Positions 9,680 to 18,576 of a DNA stretch of 64,000 nt are shown here, piece by piece. The stretch spans positions 310,001 to 374,000 of the forward strand of contig NZ_QHCT01000001.1 in NCBI RefSeq assembly GCF_003545885.1. Reading direction: 5' to 3'. Below the pieces are notes generated by a model. That model had not been told where the DNA came from. It searched no databases and saw nothing but the letters and a program-made list of their open reading frames with translations. The stretch comes from Leptospira stimsonii. Lineage in GTDB: Bacteria > Spirochaetota > Leptospiria > Leptospirales > Leptospiraceae. Numbering within the stretch: the first letter of the stretch is position 1; each line of letters begins with the position of its first letter. The translations under genes were made by a program, and so were the position numbers.

Positions 9680-12600
9680 TTAATCCACTTTGATTTCATC
9701 ATCGGAACTCGCTCCTGTAACTTCGGGGTAATACATAAGGTTTGCTCTCGCCGGGATCGCTTTGTATTTTCCTCCAACTTCCGCTCTGAGAAAATAACGA
9801 ACGGTAAAATCCTTTGAAGGTCCTGCGGCAAAAAACACCGCTCGATCGTCGAAGATTTGTCGAGAATCGTATTCCATCTTACGATCTCCGGAAAAATATT
9901 CCGCGTCCCTTTGAAGAAAAGAAAATCCTGGCAATAGAACGTCTTCTATCATAAAGTAAGAATCCGGATTTCCTTCCTTAGAAACATTCAATTCTACTAA
10001 TACGATATCGCCGGTAGAAAACGATTTCGATTCGGAAACTTCTATGCCTGAACCGTCCGAAGCCGGTTTTACTTTATAATATTTTCTTTGTACCTGAATT
10101 CCATTTGTGAATGCGGAGATTTTCTTGGATCGATCCTTATAAAATAAGGAGGCGGTTGCGTAAAACAAAGGACCGTCCTTTTTGATAACTTCGATCCGAT
10201 TCTCCCCGGAATGAATGAGTTCGTTTGCGACTACGATCTTAAAAAGTTCACCGTCCTCCGATTTTGGAGAGAGGGTTGTGCTCTTTAAGGTTGTGCCGTT
10301 CAGTTTGATTTCAATCTCCGCTACGGAGTCCGATTCTCTAACGACGGTCAAATACTCGGATAAACTTAGAACCGCCAAAGAAGTATCTCTGGAGTTATTC
10401 CAAGCATAACCGTTTCGATTGGTAAGAATCGTGGAAGCTAAGTTTTCGAGAACGGTTTCGTTTTCTTTTAGTCGAACTCCAAGACTCAGCAGAGTTGACA
10501 AACCTTCTATTTTGTCTTCTTCCCAATTCGGATTTTTACCGTAAGAAGCCAACTTGAGAAACGGCGTTTTTCCGATTCCGCTTTCAGCCAACGCTTTTTT
10601 AAACATGCGAGAAGCTTCCGCTTTTTTACCTTGATTGAACAAGGTCAACCCCAACAAAGCCTTCCCATAAAAGCTCAGTTTGGTTTCCGATTTGGAAAGA
10701 CTTTCCACTAAAGAATTCTCTAATGATCCGCTTTCACTCAAAGCGTTCAAAACCTGAGATTTTACGTTATCCGAAATTACTCCTTTTTCCAGAGAAGAAT
10801 AGAGAAAGGTTCGCGCTCGATAAATCAAACTCTCGGTCACAATCTGTCCATTTTTCTGGCTGATAGCCAAAGCTCTTAAAACGTAAGCGGACATCAAAAC
10901 GTCGCTTTCAGAATTCCCTTCGAACCAACCGAATCCTCCGTCGCTTCTCTGAAGAGCTTGAACTCTTTTTAAACCCGCATCGATCATCTTCGGTAGTTCT
11001 TTCTGAATTCGAGAATTGATAAAGCCGGCTTTTTGAGCGGAAAGAAGAGGATAAAAACGACTCATCGTCTGTTCCACACAACCGTAAGGATAATCCGCAA
11101 GGTATTCTAAAGATTGTTTCAATGCCGGTAACGTCGCCGGGCTCAATCGGATTTCAAGGCGCGGGTCCGCCAACTCCTTGGTTACGTTCAGTTTTAAAAC
11201 TCCGGAATCAGCTCCCTTGTTCAATCCGAGACTGTCAGAGCTAACCCGAAGCGATCCCCAAACCTTAAGCGGAATTTCAGATCGAATGGAATCGGATAAT
11301 CCGCCGCTGGAAGCAAATATATTCAATTTTGCTAATTTAACTTTCGGATCCTGGACCGCTTGTACCGTAAATTGAACGGATTGATTCTGACCCGGCTCCA
11401 GTTGAATCGTAGCAGTTTCCGGCCCGATCACTTTCAGTCCCTCCATTTTTAAAGAGACATTGACCGGAAGTTTTCGATTCGTTTGATTGGAGATCGTAGC
11501 GTTTACCTTTTGGGATTCTCCTTTGAGAATATATCTTGGAAGACCGCCCAATATCATCAGATCTTTTTTCGTTACAAAAGTCGTTTGTCCTCGTCCCACT
11601 TTTGTATCCGAAGTGATTGCGATCGCAGTGACTCTCCATGATGTTAAATTATCCGGTAGTACGAAACTAACGACCGCAGTACCATCGGAGGAAGTTTTTA
11701 CCTTTGCGTTCCAAAAGCTCGTATCCTTAAATCGATCTCGATTCTCTTCTTCGCTTTTGATCGCGGAATAACCGGATTCTCCTTTTTTAGCCAAAGCTAG
11801 TTTCAAACGTTTTTCTTCCGAATAACCGAAAAACTTATAAGAAGAAGCTAATGTTGTCTGGACGTTATTTCTTCGTGGATGATAGAAGAAGGTCCCGATG
11901 TTCGGAATTTTTTCTTCCCTAATTTGATAGATCGCTTCGTCTACAACCGCGACGGAAATCTCCGCCGGAACCGCCTTTCCTCCGAGTCCGGTTGTTTTTA
12001 ATCTGATCTCCGCCTTATCTCCCGGTCGATATACTTTATTCGCGGAAGCCAAATCCACTTTGATGAATTTTTCTTCAGGAGGAGCCACGATTCTGACCTG
12101 ACTCTTATAAACTTCACTCCCCGAAAATTGAACCGCGGATAACGTAAAATTCGGACTCATCTCCGGACCGATCTTTACGGAATACTTCAAAGCGTTTCCG
12201 TTCATCTTGACGACCTGACTTTTAAAAATACGATTCCCTTCCACGGTAAGAACAACGTGACCGTTGGAAACGGGACTTAAGATAAGAATTTCCGCATTCT
12301 CCCCTACGGAATAAAGATCCTTGCTCGGTTTTAAATTGATATCCTTGAAAGGAATATCGATCGAATCCGATATGGCGGAAGCCCAAAAGAAAGTTTCACT
12401 TTTTGTTTCGTTTCCATCCCCGTCTTCCGTTTCCGCAGTGACAATGTATTGTCCTCGTTTCGGAATCTGAAACGAAACCTCCGCTACACCCGAATCGTTC
12501 GTAGTCGCGGAAGTTTTAGAAATTTTGGAACGTCCACCCTCGGAGGAATGTTGTATTTCCCGATTGTAGAGAACGAGTTCGACCTTACGTCCTTGGATTT

Positions 12601-14287
12601 CCTTTTTCCGAGCTTCGTCGCTTAACGTTTTGTCGTAAGGAACCAGTTTGATTCTTAGTTTGCTTTCCTTTCCAGGTTCATATACCGCTTGGTCTTTCTC
12701 CATCTTCAAAAAGAACGCGCTCCTGTTTACGGAAAACGAGGTCGCACCGTCCAAAGTTAGGTCTTCGGATTGAACCGATGCGATCACCGTGTATATCGAA
12801 TCACTTTCGACTTTGTTCGGTTTAAATTTTATGGAATAAAATCCTCTTTTATCCAGAGACCCGCTTCCACTATGAACTAACTCTTGTTTGTCGCTCTGGC
12901 CAGCTTGCTCCAGATAATCGGCGCTCGCATCGAAATTCATTTTTCCAACGGGAGAATAATCGTATTTGGGTCTTCTAAAAACGCGGAACTGAACTTCCTT
13001 TCCGGAAAGAGGTTGGCCGTAATAATATCTTGCTTTGACTGTCGCGTTGATTTCTTCCTTTTGTAGAAAATTAGATTTCGGCACGTTAACCGTAACGAGA
13101 AACGTTGGCTTGATGTAGGCTTCCACTGCGAATTCGGTTTGAAATGTTTTATCTTGAAAATTCAGTACGAGAGTAAAGTTACCTAGTTTGATCGAATCTT
13201 CGTTCGGAAGTTGAAATTCTCCCGAAAAGGTTCCTTGGTCTCCTGAGATAGATACCGGGATCGCCGGCAAAGGACTTTCTCCGTCTTCCGAGTGGATGGA
13301 AACCGTCGCGGCACCGGAAGCGACTCTGTAATCGTCACGATTGAAATTGCGAACGACACCTTTAAAGTAAACGGTATCGCCCGGTCTGTAAACGGGTCTT
13401 TCCGTATAAATATAGGCCCGGGCTCCACCTTCCCCATAAAAAGAACTCGAGTAGAATTCCGGATCGGAGACTGCATACTCTCCGCCTTTTTTTGCGAGAA
13501 TCAACGTTTTCACCGGAGTGTTTCCTTTGTAAAGAAAGGTCCCATCCGAACCTGTTTTAGAAGAATGGAATATACTTCCATTCTCCAGACTGAACAAATT
13601 CAGATCGACGTCGCCCACGGGTTCGCCCGTATCTTTTCTTGCGACGTAGACAAACGTTTCCGAGCTGGCCTGTTTCACTAAAAAGTTCAAACCCGATCGT
13701 ACAAGAACTGTATAAGCAAGATTGGAACCGGAAACTCCTTCCACGAGGTAAACCCCGTTTTCCTGTACTGGCACCGGAATTCTTCTGTAAGCCCAAGAAG
13801 AAGCAACGCTCGGAACGAAAAAGGTGGAAACCAACTCGTGTTCGGAAAGAATCGCGGAAACAGCCAAGGTCTTTTCCTGGGACGGGGCATCGTAATTGAC
13901 GCCTAACGTATCTTTCAAAGCCGAGCGAGTGGAAGAGTTAAATTCCTTTCTTGCCACCGATCGAAAATTTCTTTCGAACTTATCCATAGTCCTGGAAAAA
14001 AGTGCGATCGGATTTCCGAATGCTCCTTCGTTATTTTCCTGAATGAGTCTTTCTTTCACCTTTTTGGAAAGAAATGCTTGGGGATCGGCAATTTTATAGA
14101 TTCTAAATTCGTAATCTGCGCGTCCGTTCCCTTCGAGGTTTATATACGGTTTTTCACCGGGCCCGAAACTGCGATCCGTTCCTAAATAAAAGTTAGGACT
14201 TCCCGAAATCGGAAATCGAAATGCAACTCCTAAAACCAATACGATACAAACGGACAACCATAGAATCCTATTTTGAAAGCGCTTCAT
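9680..14287 (-). CDS. Bacterial alpha-2-macroglobulin with CVEQ thioester
   Basis: 1,535 aa. An N-terminal hydrophobic segment (residues 8-26) is a signal or anchor without a lipobox Cys. The macroglobulin landmarks are in order: the MG-domain signature YIYTERPVYRPGDTVYFKG near residue 300, further MG domains with YEPGKESKLRI and YRPGDKAEIRLK, WNAKVKTSSDG and LPDNLTSWRVTAIA before the thioester domain, then C1070-V-E-Q1073 in YPYGCVEQTMSRFYP (Cys codon at 11078-11080). The helical thioester domain follows with RVQALQRSDGGFGWFEG. Such proteins are thought to trap proteases in the periplasm. The size and gene neighbours match the YfaS/MagD class. The ATG at 14287 has GAGG upstream. Substrate and cleavage partner are inferred only. 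Confidence 0.95.
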   Translation of the reverse strand: MKRFQNRILWLSVCIVLVLGVAFRFPISGSPNFYLGTDRSFGPGEKPYINLEGNGRADYEFRIYKIADPQAFLSKKVKERLIQENNEGAFGNPIALFSRTMDKFERNFRSVARKEFNSSTRSALKDTLGVNYDAPSQEKTLAVSAILSEHELVSTFFVPSVASSWAYRRIPVPVQENGVYLVEGVSGSNLAYTVLVRSGLNFLVKQASSETFVYVARKDTGEPVGDVDLNLFSLENGSIFHSSKTGSDGTFLYKGNTPVKTLILAKKGGEYAVSDPEFYSSSFYGEGGARAYIYTERPVYRPGDTVYFKGVVRNFNRDDYRVASGAATVSIHSEDGESPLPAIPVSISGDQGTFSGEFQLPNEDSIKLGNFTLVLNFQDKTFQTEFAVEAYIKPTFLVTVNVPKSNFLQKEEINATVKARYYYGQPLSGKEVQFRVFRRPKYDYSPVGKMNFDASADYLEQAGQSDKQELVHSGSGSLDKRGFYSIKFKPNKVESDSIYTVIASVQSEDLTLDGATSFSVNRSAFFLKMEKDQAVYEPGKESKLRIKLVPYDKTLSDEARKKEIQGRKVELVLYNREIQHSSEGGRSKISKTSATTNDSGVAEVSFQIPKRGQYIVTAETEDGDGNETKSETFFWASAISDSIDIPFKDINLKPSKDLYSVGENAEILILSPVSNGHVVLTVEGNRIFKSQVVKMNGNALKYSVKIGPEMSPNFTLSAVQFSGSEVYKSQVRIVAPPEEKFIKVDLASANKVYRPGDKAEIRLKTTGLGGKAVPAEISVAVVDEAIYQIREEKIPNIGTFFYHPRRNNVQTTLASSYKFFGYSEEKRLKLALAKKGESGYSAIKSEEENRDRFKDTSFWNAKVKTSSDGTAVVSFVLPDNLTSWRVTAIAITSDTKVGRGQTTFVTKKDLMILGGLPRYILKGESQKVNATISNQTNRKLPVNVSLKMEGLKVIGPETATIQLEPGQNQSVQFTVQAVQDPKVKLAKLNIFASSGGLSDSIRSEIPLKVWGSLRVSSDSLGLNKGADSGVLKLNVTKELADPRLEIRLSPATLPALKQSLEYLADYPYGCVEQTMSRFYPLLSAQKAGFINSRIQKELPKMIDAGLKRVQALQRSDGGFGWFEGNSESDVLMSAYVLRALAISQKNGQIVTESLIYRARTFLYSSLEKGVISDNVKSQVLNALSESGSLENSLVESLSKSETKLSFYGKALLGLTLFNQGKKAEASRMFKKALAESGIGKTPFLKLASYGKNPNWEEDKIEGLSTLLSLGVRLKENETVLENLASTILTNRNGYAWNNSRDTSLAVLSLSEYLTVVRESDSVAEIEIKLNGTTLKSTTLSPKSEDGELFKIVVANELIHSGENRIEVIKKDGPLFYATASLFYKDRSKKISAFTNGIQVQRKYYKVKPASDGSGIEVSESKSFSTGDIVLVELNVSKEGNPDSYFMIEDVLLPGFSFLQRDAEYFSGDRKMEYDSRQIFDDRAVFFAAGPSKDFTVRYFLRAEVGGKYKAIPARANLMYYPEVTGASSDDEIKVD

Positions 14288-14296
14288 TTCCTAACC

Positions 14297-15244
14297 TCAA
14301 TCTAAAATGCGAAATCGATACAATCCTAAAAAGGAAGGATTGTTAGTTTCCGGGGAAAAACGATTACTCTTACGCAATTCTCTCGCCCGAATCAATTGGA
14401 TCCCTCGATTGGATCCTGTATGATACAATAACAGCGGATTCGTTTTATTCTCTTCCACTAAAATCATCGAGTGAAAATTCGTTCCATTTCCCCGATCTTC
14501 CCTGAAAAATAAAATATCTCCCGGAAGTCCGGATTCTAAGTCTTTCGATACAAAGGAAGAATTGTATTGTTCGAGACTTTCCGCATCGGCAAAGGTGCCG
14601 AAGGTTTTCGAACCGGTTTGAAATAAATTGATTCCAATAGAAGGTATATCCGGATATTGAAATTCACGGACATCGGGAATATTCTTATCCAAAAGAATTC
14701 CGATTTTTTTTTGCCAAAGTAAATCATGCTTTTTTAAAGCTTCTTTGTATGAGAATCGAATGAGACCGCTACAGTCTCTTTCTTTAAGATTCCAGGAACC
14801 CGTTTCCTTTAAATACTGTGAAAGCGCGATCTGAACAAACCATTCTCGAAATGCTTGTCGATCTTCTTCCGATCTAAGTTCGGCTTGATCCGGAAATCCA
14901 TCCTCATCCCAATCTCCCTCTCGCGAAAACAATTCGATCTCGATAAGAGTTCCGAATTTCGTGCGAAGCAAATCGCGTCCCGGTTTATAACCTGCAATTA
15001 AACGTATGATTTGTTTAGAATCGGAATTCTCCAAGGAGAGAAGTTTCAAAAAAGATTCTCGCTTTTCATCCCATTGAAAAGAATCCGGGGCTCCGAAATA
15101 AGGATTTGTGATCGTGATCACAGCAATGGATTTTCCATCGGCTGGAATTCTTACTTTTGTAGAATCGATATTCGGCGTGAAAAATGGACCGCAAGAAAAG
15201 AATAAAAAAATACTCAATCCGATTAAAGAAGTAATACGATTCAC
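14297..15244 (-). CDS. DUF1175 lipoprotein with NlpC/P60-like Cys (YfaT-like)
   Basis: 315 aa from a GTG start. The signal peptide ends in a relaxed spirochaetal lipobox, FLFFSC18, so the protein is probably a lipoprotein. An Ig-like strand pattern ([15 protein letters not shown]) follows, then a calcium-loop-like DWDEDGFPD near residue 111. The core has DC158[18 protein letters not shown] and FH258SMILVEE, which is the Cys/His layout of NlpC/P60 enzymes. The pattern DC-G-L-R-EAL-HD matches my memory of YfaT (DUF1175). An amidase or transglutaminase-like activity is inferred, not known. It is the first gene of the five-gene macroglobulin set and lies 9 bp ahead of the macroglobulin gene. Confidence 0.85.
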   Translation of the reverse strand: MNRITSLIGLSIFLFFSCGPFFTPNIDSTKVRIPADGKSIAVITITNPYFGAPDSFQWDEKRESFLKLLSLENSDSKQIIRLIAGYKPGRDLLRTKFGTLIEIELFSREGDWDEDGFPDQAELRSEEDRQAFREWFVQIALSQYLKETGSWNLKERDCSGLIRFSYKEALKKHDLLWQKKIGILLDKNIPDVREFQYPDIPSIGINLFQTGSKTFGTFADAESLEQYNSSFVSKDLESGLPGDILFFREDRGNGTNFHSMILVEENKTNPLLLYHTGSNRGIQLIRARELRKSNRFSPETNNPSFLGLYRFRILD

Positions 15245-15293
15245 AGAACGGAAGATTCTTAAAGGAAGAGGAAAAGAAAAGCGATTTTAGAAG

Positions 15294-15755
15294 TTAGTAT
15301 AAAAATTTCAATTTAGATCTTTGATCCATCTTTCCGACTAAGATCGCATTCTGCTGAAATTTTTTTCCAAGAGAAAGCGAGTTCTTTTCCGAAATTCCGA
15401 GCACAAGAAAACTGAATTCCGGATTCCAAAACGAATCTTCTCCTCTTCCTTCGCCCTCAAAAACGGGAAACGCTTTCAGCTCGAGTCTTAGTTCCTGATT
15501 TCTTTTTTGATTCTCTACGACAGAAATGATTTTCGAACCGGGATTAGCGGCTGTCAGATACGCCCATTCCGTTCTTCCCTGTTCTTTTAGGAATAGATCC
15601 AGCATGGGATTGAAGGATTCCGCAAAAATCGACAAACTGGGGTTAAAGACCAAATAACGTGTTTTTAAATAAGAATCGATTAAGGAATAAGAAAGACGAT
15701 TTCCGCTACGAAGGATGTGATAGAGACAGCGGATTTTATTCTTTAAGTGAATCAT
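15294..15755 (-). CDS. DUF3293-like protein
   Basis: 153 aa, no signal peptide, probably cytoplasmic. The middle carries WAYLTAANPGSK, an ENQKRNQELRLEL helix, GEGRGEDSFWNPEFSFLVLGI and a C-terminal strand ending KLKFLY. This order (TA-NP, then E-N, then an acidic Gly loop, then W-E-SF-VLGI) matches the DUF3293 family, whose function is unknown. The gene lies 49 bp upstream of the DUF1175 gene on the same strand and could share its transcript. No clear ribosome site precedes the ATG at 15755. Confidence 0.7.
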   Translation of the reverse strand: MIHLKNKIRCLYHILRSGNRLSYSLIDSYLKTRYLVFNPSLSIFAESFNPMLDLFLKEQGRTEWAYLTAANPGSKIISVVENQKRNQELRLELKAFPVFEGEGRGEDSFWNPEFSFLVLGISEKNSLSLGKKFQQNAILVGKMDQRSKLKFLY

Positions 15756-15774
15756 TTTTTTTAAATGACTTCGC

Positions 15775-16260
15775 TTAATAACCGAGATTCTTTCGGATTT
15801 TCTCCGGAATCTCCTCGAAGTGTTTGTATTTTTGTTTCTTGCCGTCGGGAAAGATCACGTAATAAACTCCGTTGAGAATCTCCATATAATATTTTCCGGC
15901 TTTCTTCTCGCCCGTGGCCCGATGGTCCATCTCTTTGACCATTCTTTGATAACGAGAAGGAAGAGTTTGCCAGGAAGCGTAGACTTCGATTTCCCCTCCG
16001 GTGTTCACCGTATAAATTCCGTTCTCGTGCATGATCTTGATTCCGTTGTAATCGAAAACTTCCAGGATATTTGTTTTCGGATTTTTTGAATCTCGAGAAT
16101 CGGAACGATTCTGAGCAGAGGCAGAATCCTCCTTGGGAAGACCGTATTTGACAATCGAGTTGGACCCTGTTTTTTCTTTCTTTCTTACCAAAAGAAGAAA
16201 AAGATAAATCAAACCCGCAAGCAAAAGGCTGATCCCGAAAAACCATTCCGCCGGCTTCAT
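15775..16260 (-). CDS. Single-pass membrane protein, unknown
   Basis: 161 aa. One membrane segment at about residues 6-25 (WFFGISLLLAGLIYLFLLLV), then a basic stop-transfer (RKKEK) and a soluble tail of about 130 residues. The tail has two strand-rich halves, one with NGIKIMHENGIYTVNTGG and one with YYMEILNGVYYVIFPDGKK, that look like a divergent internal repeat. I recognise no family. AAGGAAA precedes the ATG at a normal distance. It sits 9 bp below the lipoprotein gene upstream and 19 bp above the DUF3293 gene, so it is probably part of the same transcript. Confidence 0.7.
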   Translation of the reverse strand: MKPAEWFFGISLLLAGLIYLFLLLVRKKEKTGSNSIVKYGLPKEDSASAQNRSDSRDSKNPKTNILEVFDYNGIKIMHENGIYTVNTGGEIEVYASWQTLPSRYQRMVKEMDHRATGEKKAGKYYMEILNGVYYVIFPDGKKQKYKHFEEIPEKIRKNLGY

Positions 16261-16269
16261 TCAGTTTCC

Positions 16270-16611
16270 TTAATATCGAAACTCGATCGCTTTGCAGGTT
16301 GCGGGCGTGGCATCTGCGGAAGTGGAGGACCAAGATTGACAGCTCACCGCAAAAACCGCGCTCACGCAAAGATCGATGTCCTTTTTTCTGGCTCGACCCG
16401 GAACGAACGCGGTCACTCTACGACTTGTATTACAAAGAACGTCCTTTGCTTGATAAGCGACGATCAATTTGGTATTGGCGTCCTCAAAGTCGTAAAAGTC
16501 CGCATCCGTATTCTTCTGATAACATCCGTTAAATAAATAAAAGAATAAGAATCCTATCGCAAAAGACCGAGAACTCTTTTGCAAAAAGAACTTACAAAAT
16601 GAAAAATACAT
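16270..16611 (-). CDS. Small Cys-containing lipoprotein, unknown
   Basis: The ATG at 16611 (or ATG at 16623, which has GGAAG closer) begins a signal peptide with the hydrophobic run FAIGFLFFYLFNGC. The Cys fits a relaxed spirochaetal lipobox. The mature part is about 80 residues with four further Cys (VLCNTS, DLCVSAV, VSCQSW, ATCKAI) that could form two disulfides. The open frame continues far upstream into the next gene, but that part is not plausible as protein. No known family. It is 52 bp below the LEA-like lipoprotein gene. Confidence 0.65.
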   Translation of the reverse strand: MYFSFCKFFLQKSSRSFAIGFLFFYLFNGCYQKNTDADFYDFEDANTKLIVAYQAKDVLCNTSRRVTAFVPGRARKKDIDLCVSAVFAVSCQSWSSTSADATPATCKAIEFRY

Positions 16612-16663
16612 CGTATTCACCATTTCTTCCGAAAGACATTTGGTTTCAAATAGGAAAGACTCA

Positions 16664-17227
16664 TCAAAATCCGATTGAATTCTTCTTTGAAGGTTTGAGA
16701 GGAATTTTTTCATCCACCGGTATTTGTACCGCACCGAAGATCGTTTCGTATTCGAAAGTCCCTCGAATGGAAAACAGGAGTTCTTTTCCGGAAAGGCTCG
16801 CCTGTAAAATCCCCAAAGCAATTTGAAGAAGGTTTCGATCCATTTTCTTTTCAAATAAAGTCTCGACTTGAAGATCTACCAATTTTTTTTGAAGTGGAGG
16901 AATCACGATTTTTTCATTCGATAGGACGCGGGCCAACTCCGATTCCTTTTCGGAAGAATCGGGAACATAAAAGGAAAGATCGAATTTATGAATCGTGACT
17001 TCCGTTTCGTTCGGATTTTCGATTTCGACTTTTGCTAAAAAGATAATTTTAGGAACCGGCGGAAAAGAGATCAGTTCCGCCTTTTGAGCTTCCAAAGACA
17101 AAACTTGAAACTTACATTTCTGAAGAGCCTTGTAATTTTCCCTTAGCGCGGAACAAGAAAGAAAAAAGAATAAGAATCCGAAAAAGAATACGCATCCGAT
17201 TCGAATTTTAGATTCCGTTGTTTTCAA
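16664..17227 (-). CDS. LEA14/WHy-like lipoprotein
   Basis: 187 aa from a TTG start with AAGGA nine bases upstream. The signal peptide ends in FLFFFLSC (Cys near residue 25), a probable lipoprotein. The rest is one beta-sandwich-like domain: IIFLAKVEIENPNETEVTIHKFDLSFYV, then a middle with IPPLQKKLVDLQVETLF, then FSIRGTFEYETIFGAVQIPVDEKIPL. The pattern of -V-N-N- strands followed by a polar paired strand is typical of the WHy/LEA-2 domain. Function is unknown; such proteins are often outer-membrane attached. The gene starts 3 bp after the dehydrogenase gene ends. Confidence 0.72.
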   Translation of the reverse strand: MKTTESKIRIGCVFFFGFLFFFLSCSALRENYKALQKCKFQVLSLEAQKAELISFPPVPKIIFLAKVEIENPNETEVTIHKFDLSFYVPDSSEKESELARVLSNEKIVIPPLQKKLVDLQVETLFEKKMDRNLLQIALGILQASLSGKELLFSIRGTFEYETIFGAVQIPVDEKIPLKPSKKNSIGF

Positions 17228-17230
17228 ATT

Positions 17231-18253
17231 CTATTTTCCTTCCGCGAAAGGAGTTTGAATCAAAACCTTTCCTTTCGTCATGTTTGCCGCGTAGTTATCG
17301 ATTGCTTCCACCGCCTTCTCCAAAGGAAATCTTGCGGCGATATCCGTTTTTAGTTCTTTCTTTGCCAAAGATCTCAGTTCCTTGGAAAGTTTCCAGATCT
17401 TATAAGGACTTTGCTGAGGAACCCATGTAGAAAGCCAAAAACCTTCCAGCTTCTTATCTTGGAATATCATCATTCCTGCATGTAATGGGATTTCCTTTTC
17501 GGAAAGAGCGCCGTAGATGATCGCACGGCTTCCGTAAGGCATTGCAAGTAAAACCTTTGTTGTCAATTCTCCAGCCACCGCGTCCAAACAAACTGTCGCT
17601 TTGAGTTCGTTGGAAAGGACTCGAAGTTGTCTTTCAAAATTGGATGCCTCGGAATTGAGAATATGTTCCGCGCCGACCGCCTTTAAAGCCGTTTCTTGTT
17701 CCGGTTTGCGTACGACATTGATCACTTTCATTCCCTTTCTCGCCGCGATACCGACGACCATTTTTCCTAAGGCGCTTGCCGCGGCGGTTTGAACGATCGC
17801 CTTAGCTCCGTATTTTTCAGCGAGATCCACCATCGCAATCGCCGTGATCGGATTTACATAAAGACATGCTCCTTGTTCTAGAGAAAGATCCTTTCCGATC
17901 GGTAGACAACTGAATGCTTCCGTGATCATATACTCCGCATAAACTCCGTCTCCTCTTCCGGGCGCAGTGCAGGCCACATTCTTGCCCTTTAAATAAGAAC
18001 CATAAAAACCTCCACCCGAGGCAACGACTTGACCGCTCCCCTCGAAACCTGGGACAACCGGGAGTTTCTTTTTAATACCGTAAAGTCCGCGTAAGAACAT
18101 GAGGTCCGAAGGATTAATGGAGGCGGAATGCATCCGAATCAGGACCTCTCCTTTTTTTAAAGGACGAATCGTTTTTTCAACGATCTGCGCTCTGTTTTTG
18201 TTTTCGCTGTATTCTCTGAGTTCTAATGCTTTGTATGTTTTGGGAAGGTTCAT
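17231..18253 (-). CDS. Zinc-type MDR family dehydrogenase / quinone-reductase-like
   Basis: 340 aa medium-chain dehydrogenase/reductase. The N-terminal GroES-like part contains GEVLIRMHSASINPSDLMFLRG and PVVPGFEGSGQVVASGGG. The Rossmann part has AIVQTAAASALGKMVVGIAARKG and DAVAG, followed by the C-terminal KGKVLI strand. Typical zinc ligands are absent, so it belongs with the NADPH-dependent quinone-reductase/enoyl-reductase branch. The substrate cannot be deduced. ATG overlaps the preceding ferredoxin stop as ATGA, which suggests that the two function together. Confidence 0.85.
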   Translation of the reverse strand: MNLPKTYKALELREYSENKNRAQIVEKTIRPLKKGEVLIRMHSASINPSDLMFLRGLYGIKKKLPVVPGFEGSGQVVASGGGFYGSYLKGKNVACTAPGRGDGVYAEYMITEAFSCLPIGKDLSLEQGACLYVNPITAIAMVDLAEKYGAKAIVQTAAASALGKMVVGIAARKGMKVINVVRKPEQETALKAVGAEHILNSEASNFERQLRVLSNELKATVCLDAVAGELTTKVLLAMPYGSRAIIYGALSEKEIPLHAGMMIFQDKKLEGFWLSTWVPQQSPYKIWKLSKELRSLAKKELKTDIAARFPLEKAVEAIDNYAANMTKGKVLIQTPFAEGK

Positions 18254-18576
18254 GCGTTTTCCTTAATAATCAAATGTTCTACCTTTTCAATTTGTTCCGA
18301 TTCTATATAATACTTTAAGAATATATCTACGTCTTCTTCGGTCTTCAAAGAAAACCATCTTCCTTCCGGATAACTCACTTGGACAGGACCGAGTTCGCAT
18401 CGATCCAAACAACCTGCTCTTTGGATTCGTATTTTACCGGGAATCGATAAGTCCTTTACTTTCTTCTTCAAAGAAGCCAATAGCTGAATCGAACCGGTGC
18501 GTCCGCAAGAAACCCTTTCCCCTTCTCCCCTTACGTTTTCGCAAACAAAAATGTGTTTGTTGTAAAAGTCAGCCAT
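18250..18576 (-). CDS. Thioredoxin-like [2Fe-2S] ferredoxin
   Basis: 108 aa. Cys12, Cys24, Cys56 and Cys60 (VC, SCGR, AGCLDRCELGP) fit the thioredoxin-like [2Fe-2S] ferredoxin signature with its C-x(11)-C-x(31)-C-x3-C spacing. Related domains occur in NuoE-type subunits, but this is the free-standing small form. GAGG lies about 9 bases before the ATG. It overlaps the MDR dehydrogenase gene by 4 bp, so it may deliver electrons in the same reaction; this is inferred. It heads the long minus-strand run, unless the weak frame upstream is real. Confidence 0.85.
   Translation of the reverse strand: MADFYNKHIFVCENVRGEGERVSCGRTGSIQLLASLKKKVKDLSIPGKIRIQRAGCLDRCELGPVQVSYPEGRWFSLKTEEDVDIFLKYYIESEQIEKVEHLIIKENA

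Noticed and set aside
8935..9831. Long form of the DUF2135 gene
   Set aside because: The first 69 residues would overlap the macroglobulin gene and look unlike protein. The internal ATG at 9624 has GGAGGT and a signal peptide.
15761..16369. 202-codon open frame on the minus strand
   Set aside because: It overlaps the single-pass membrane protein gene in another frame and is rich in Arg and Ser, as shadows are here. The other frame has a membrane helix and ribosome site.
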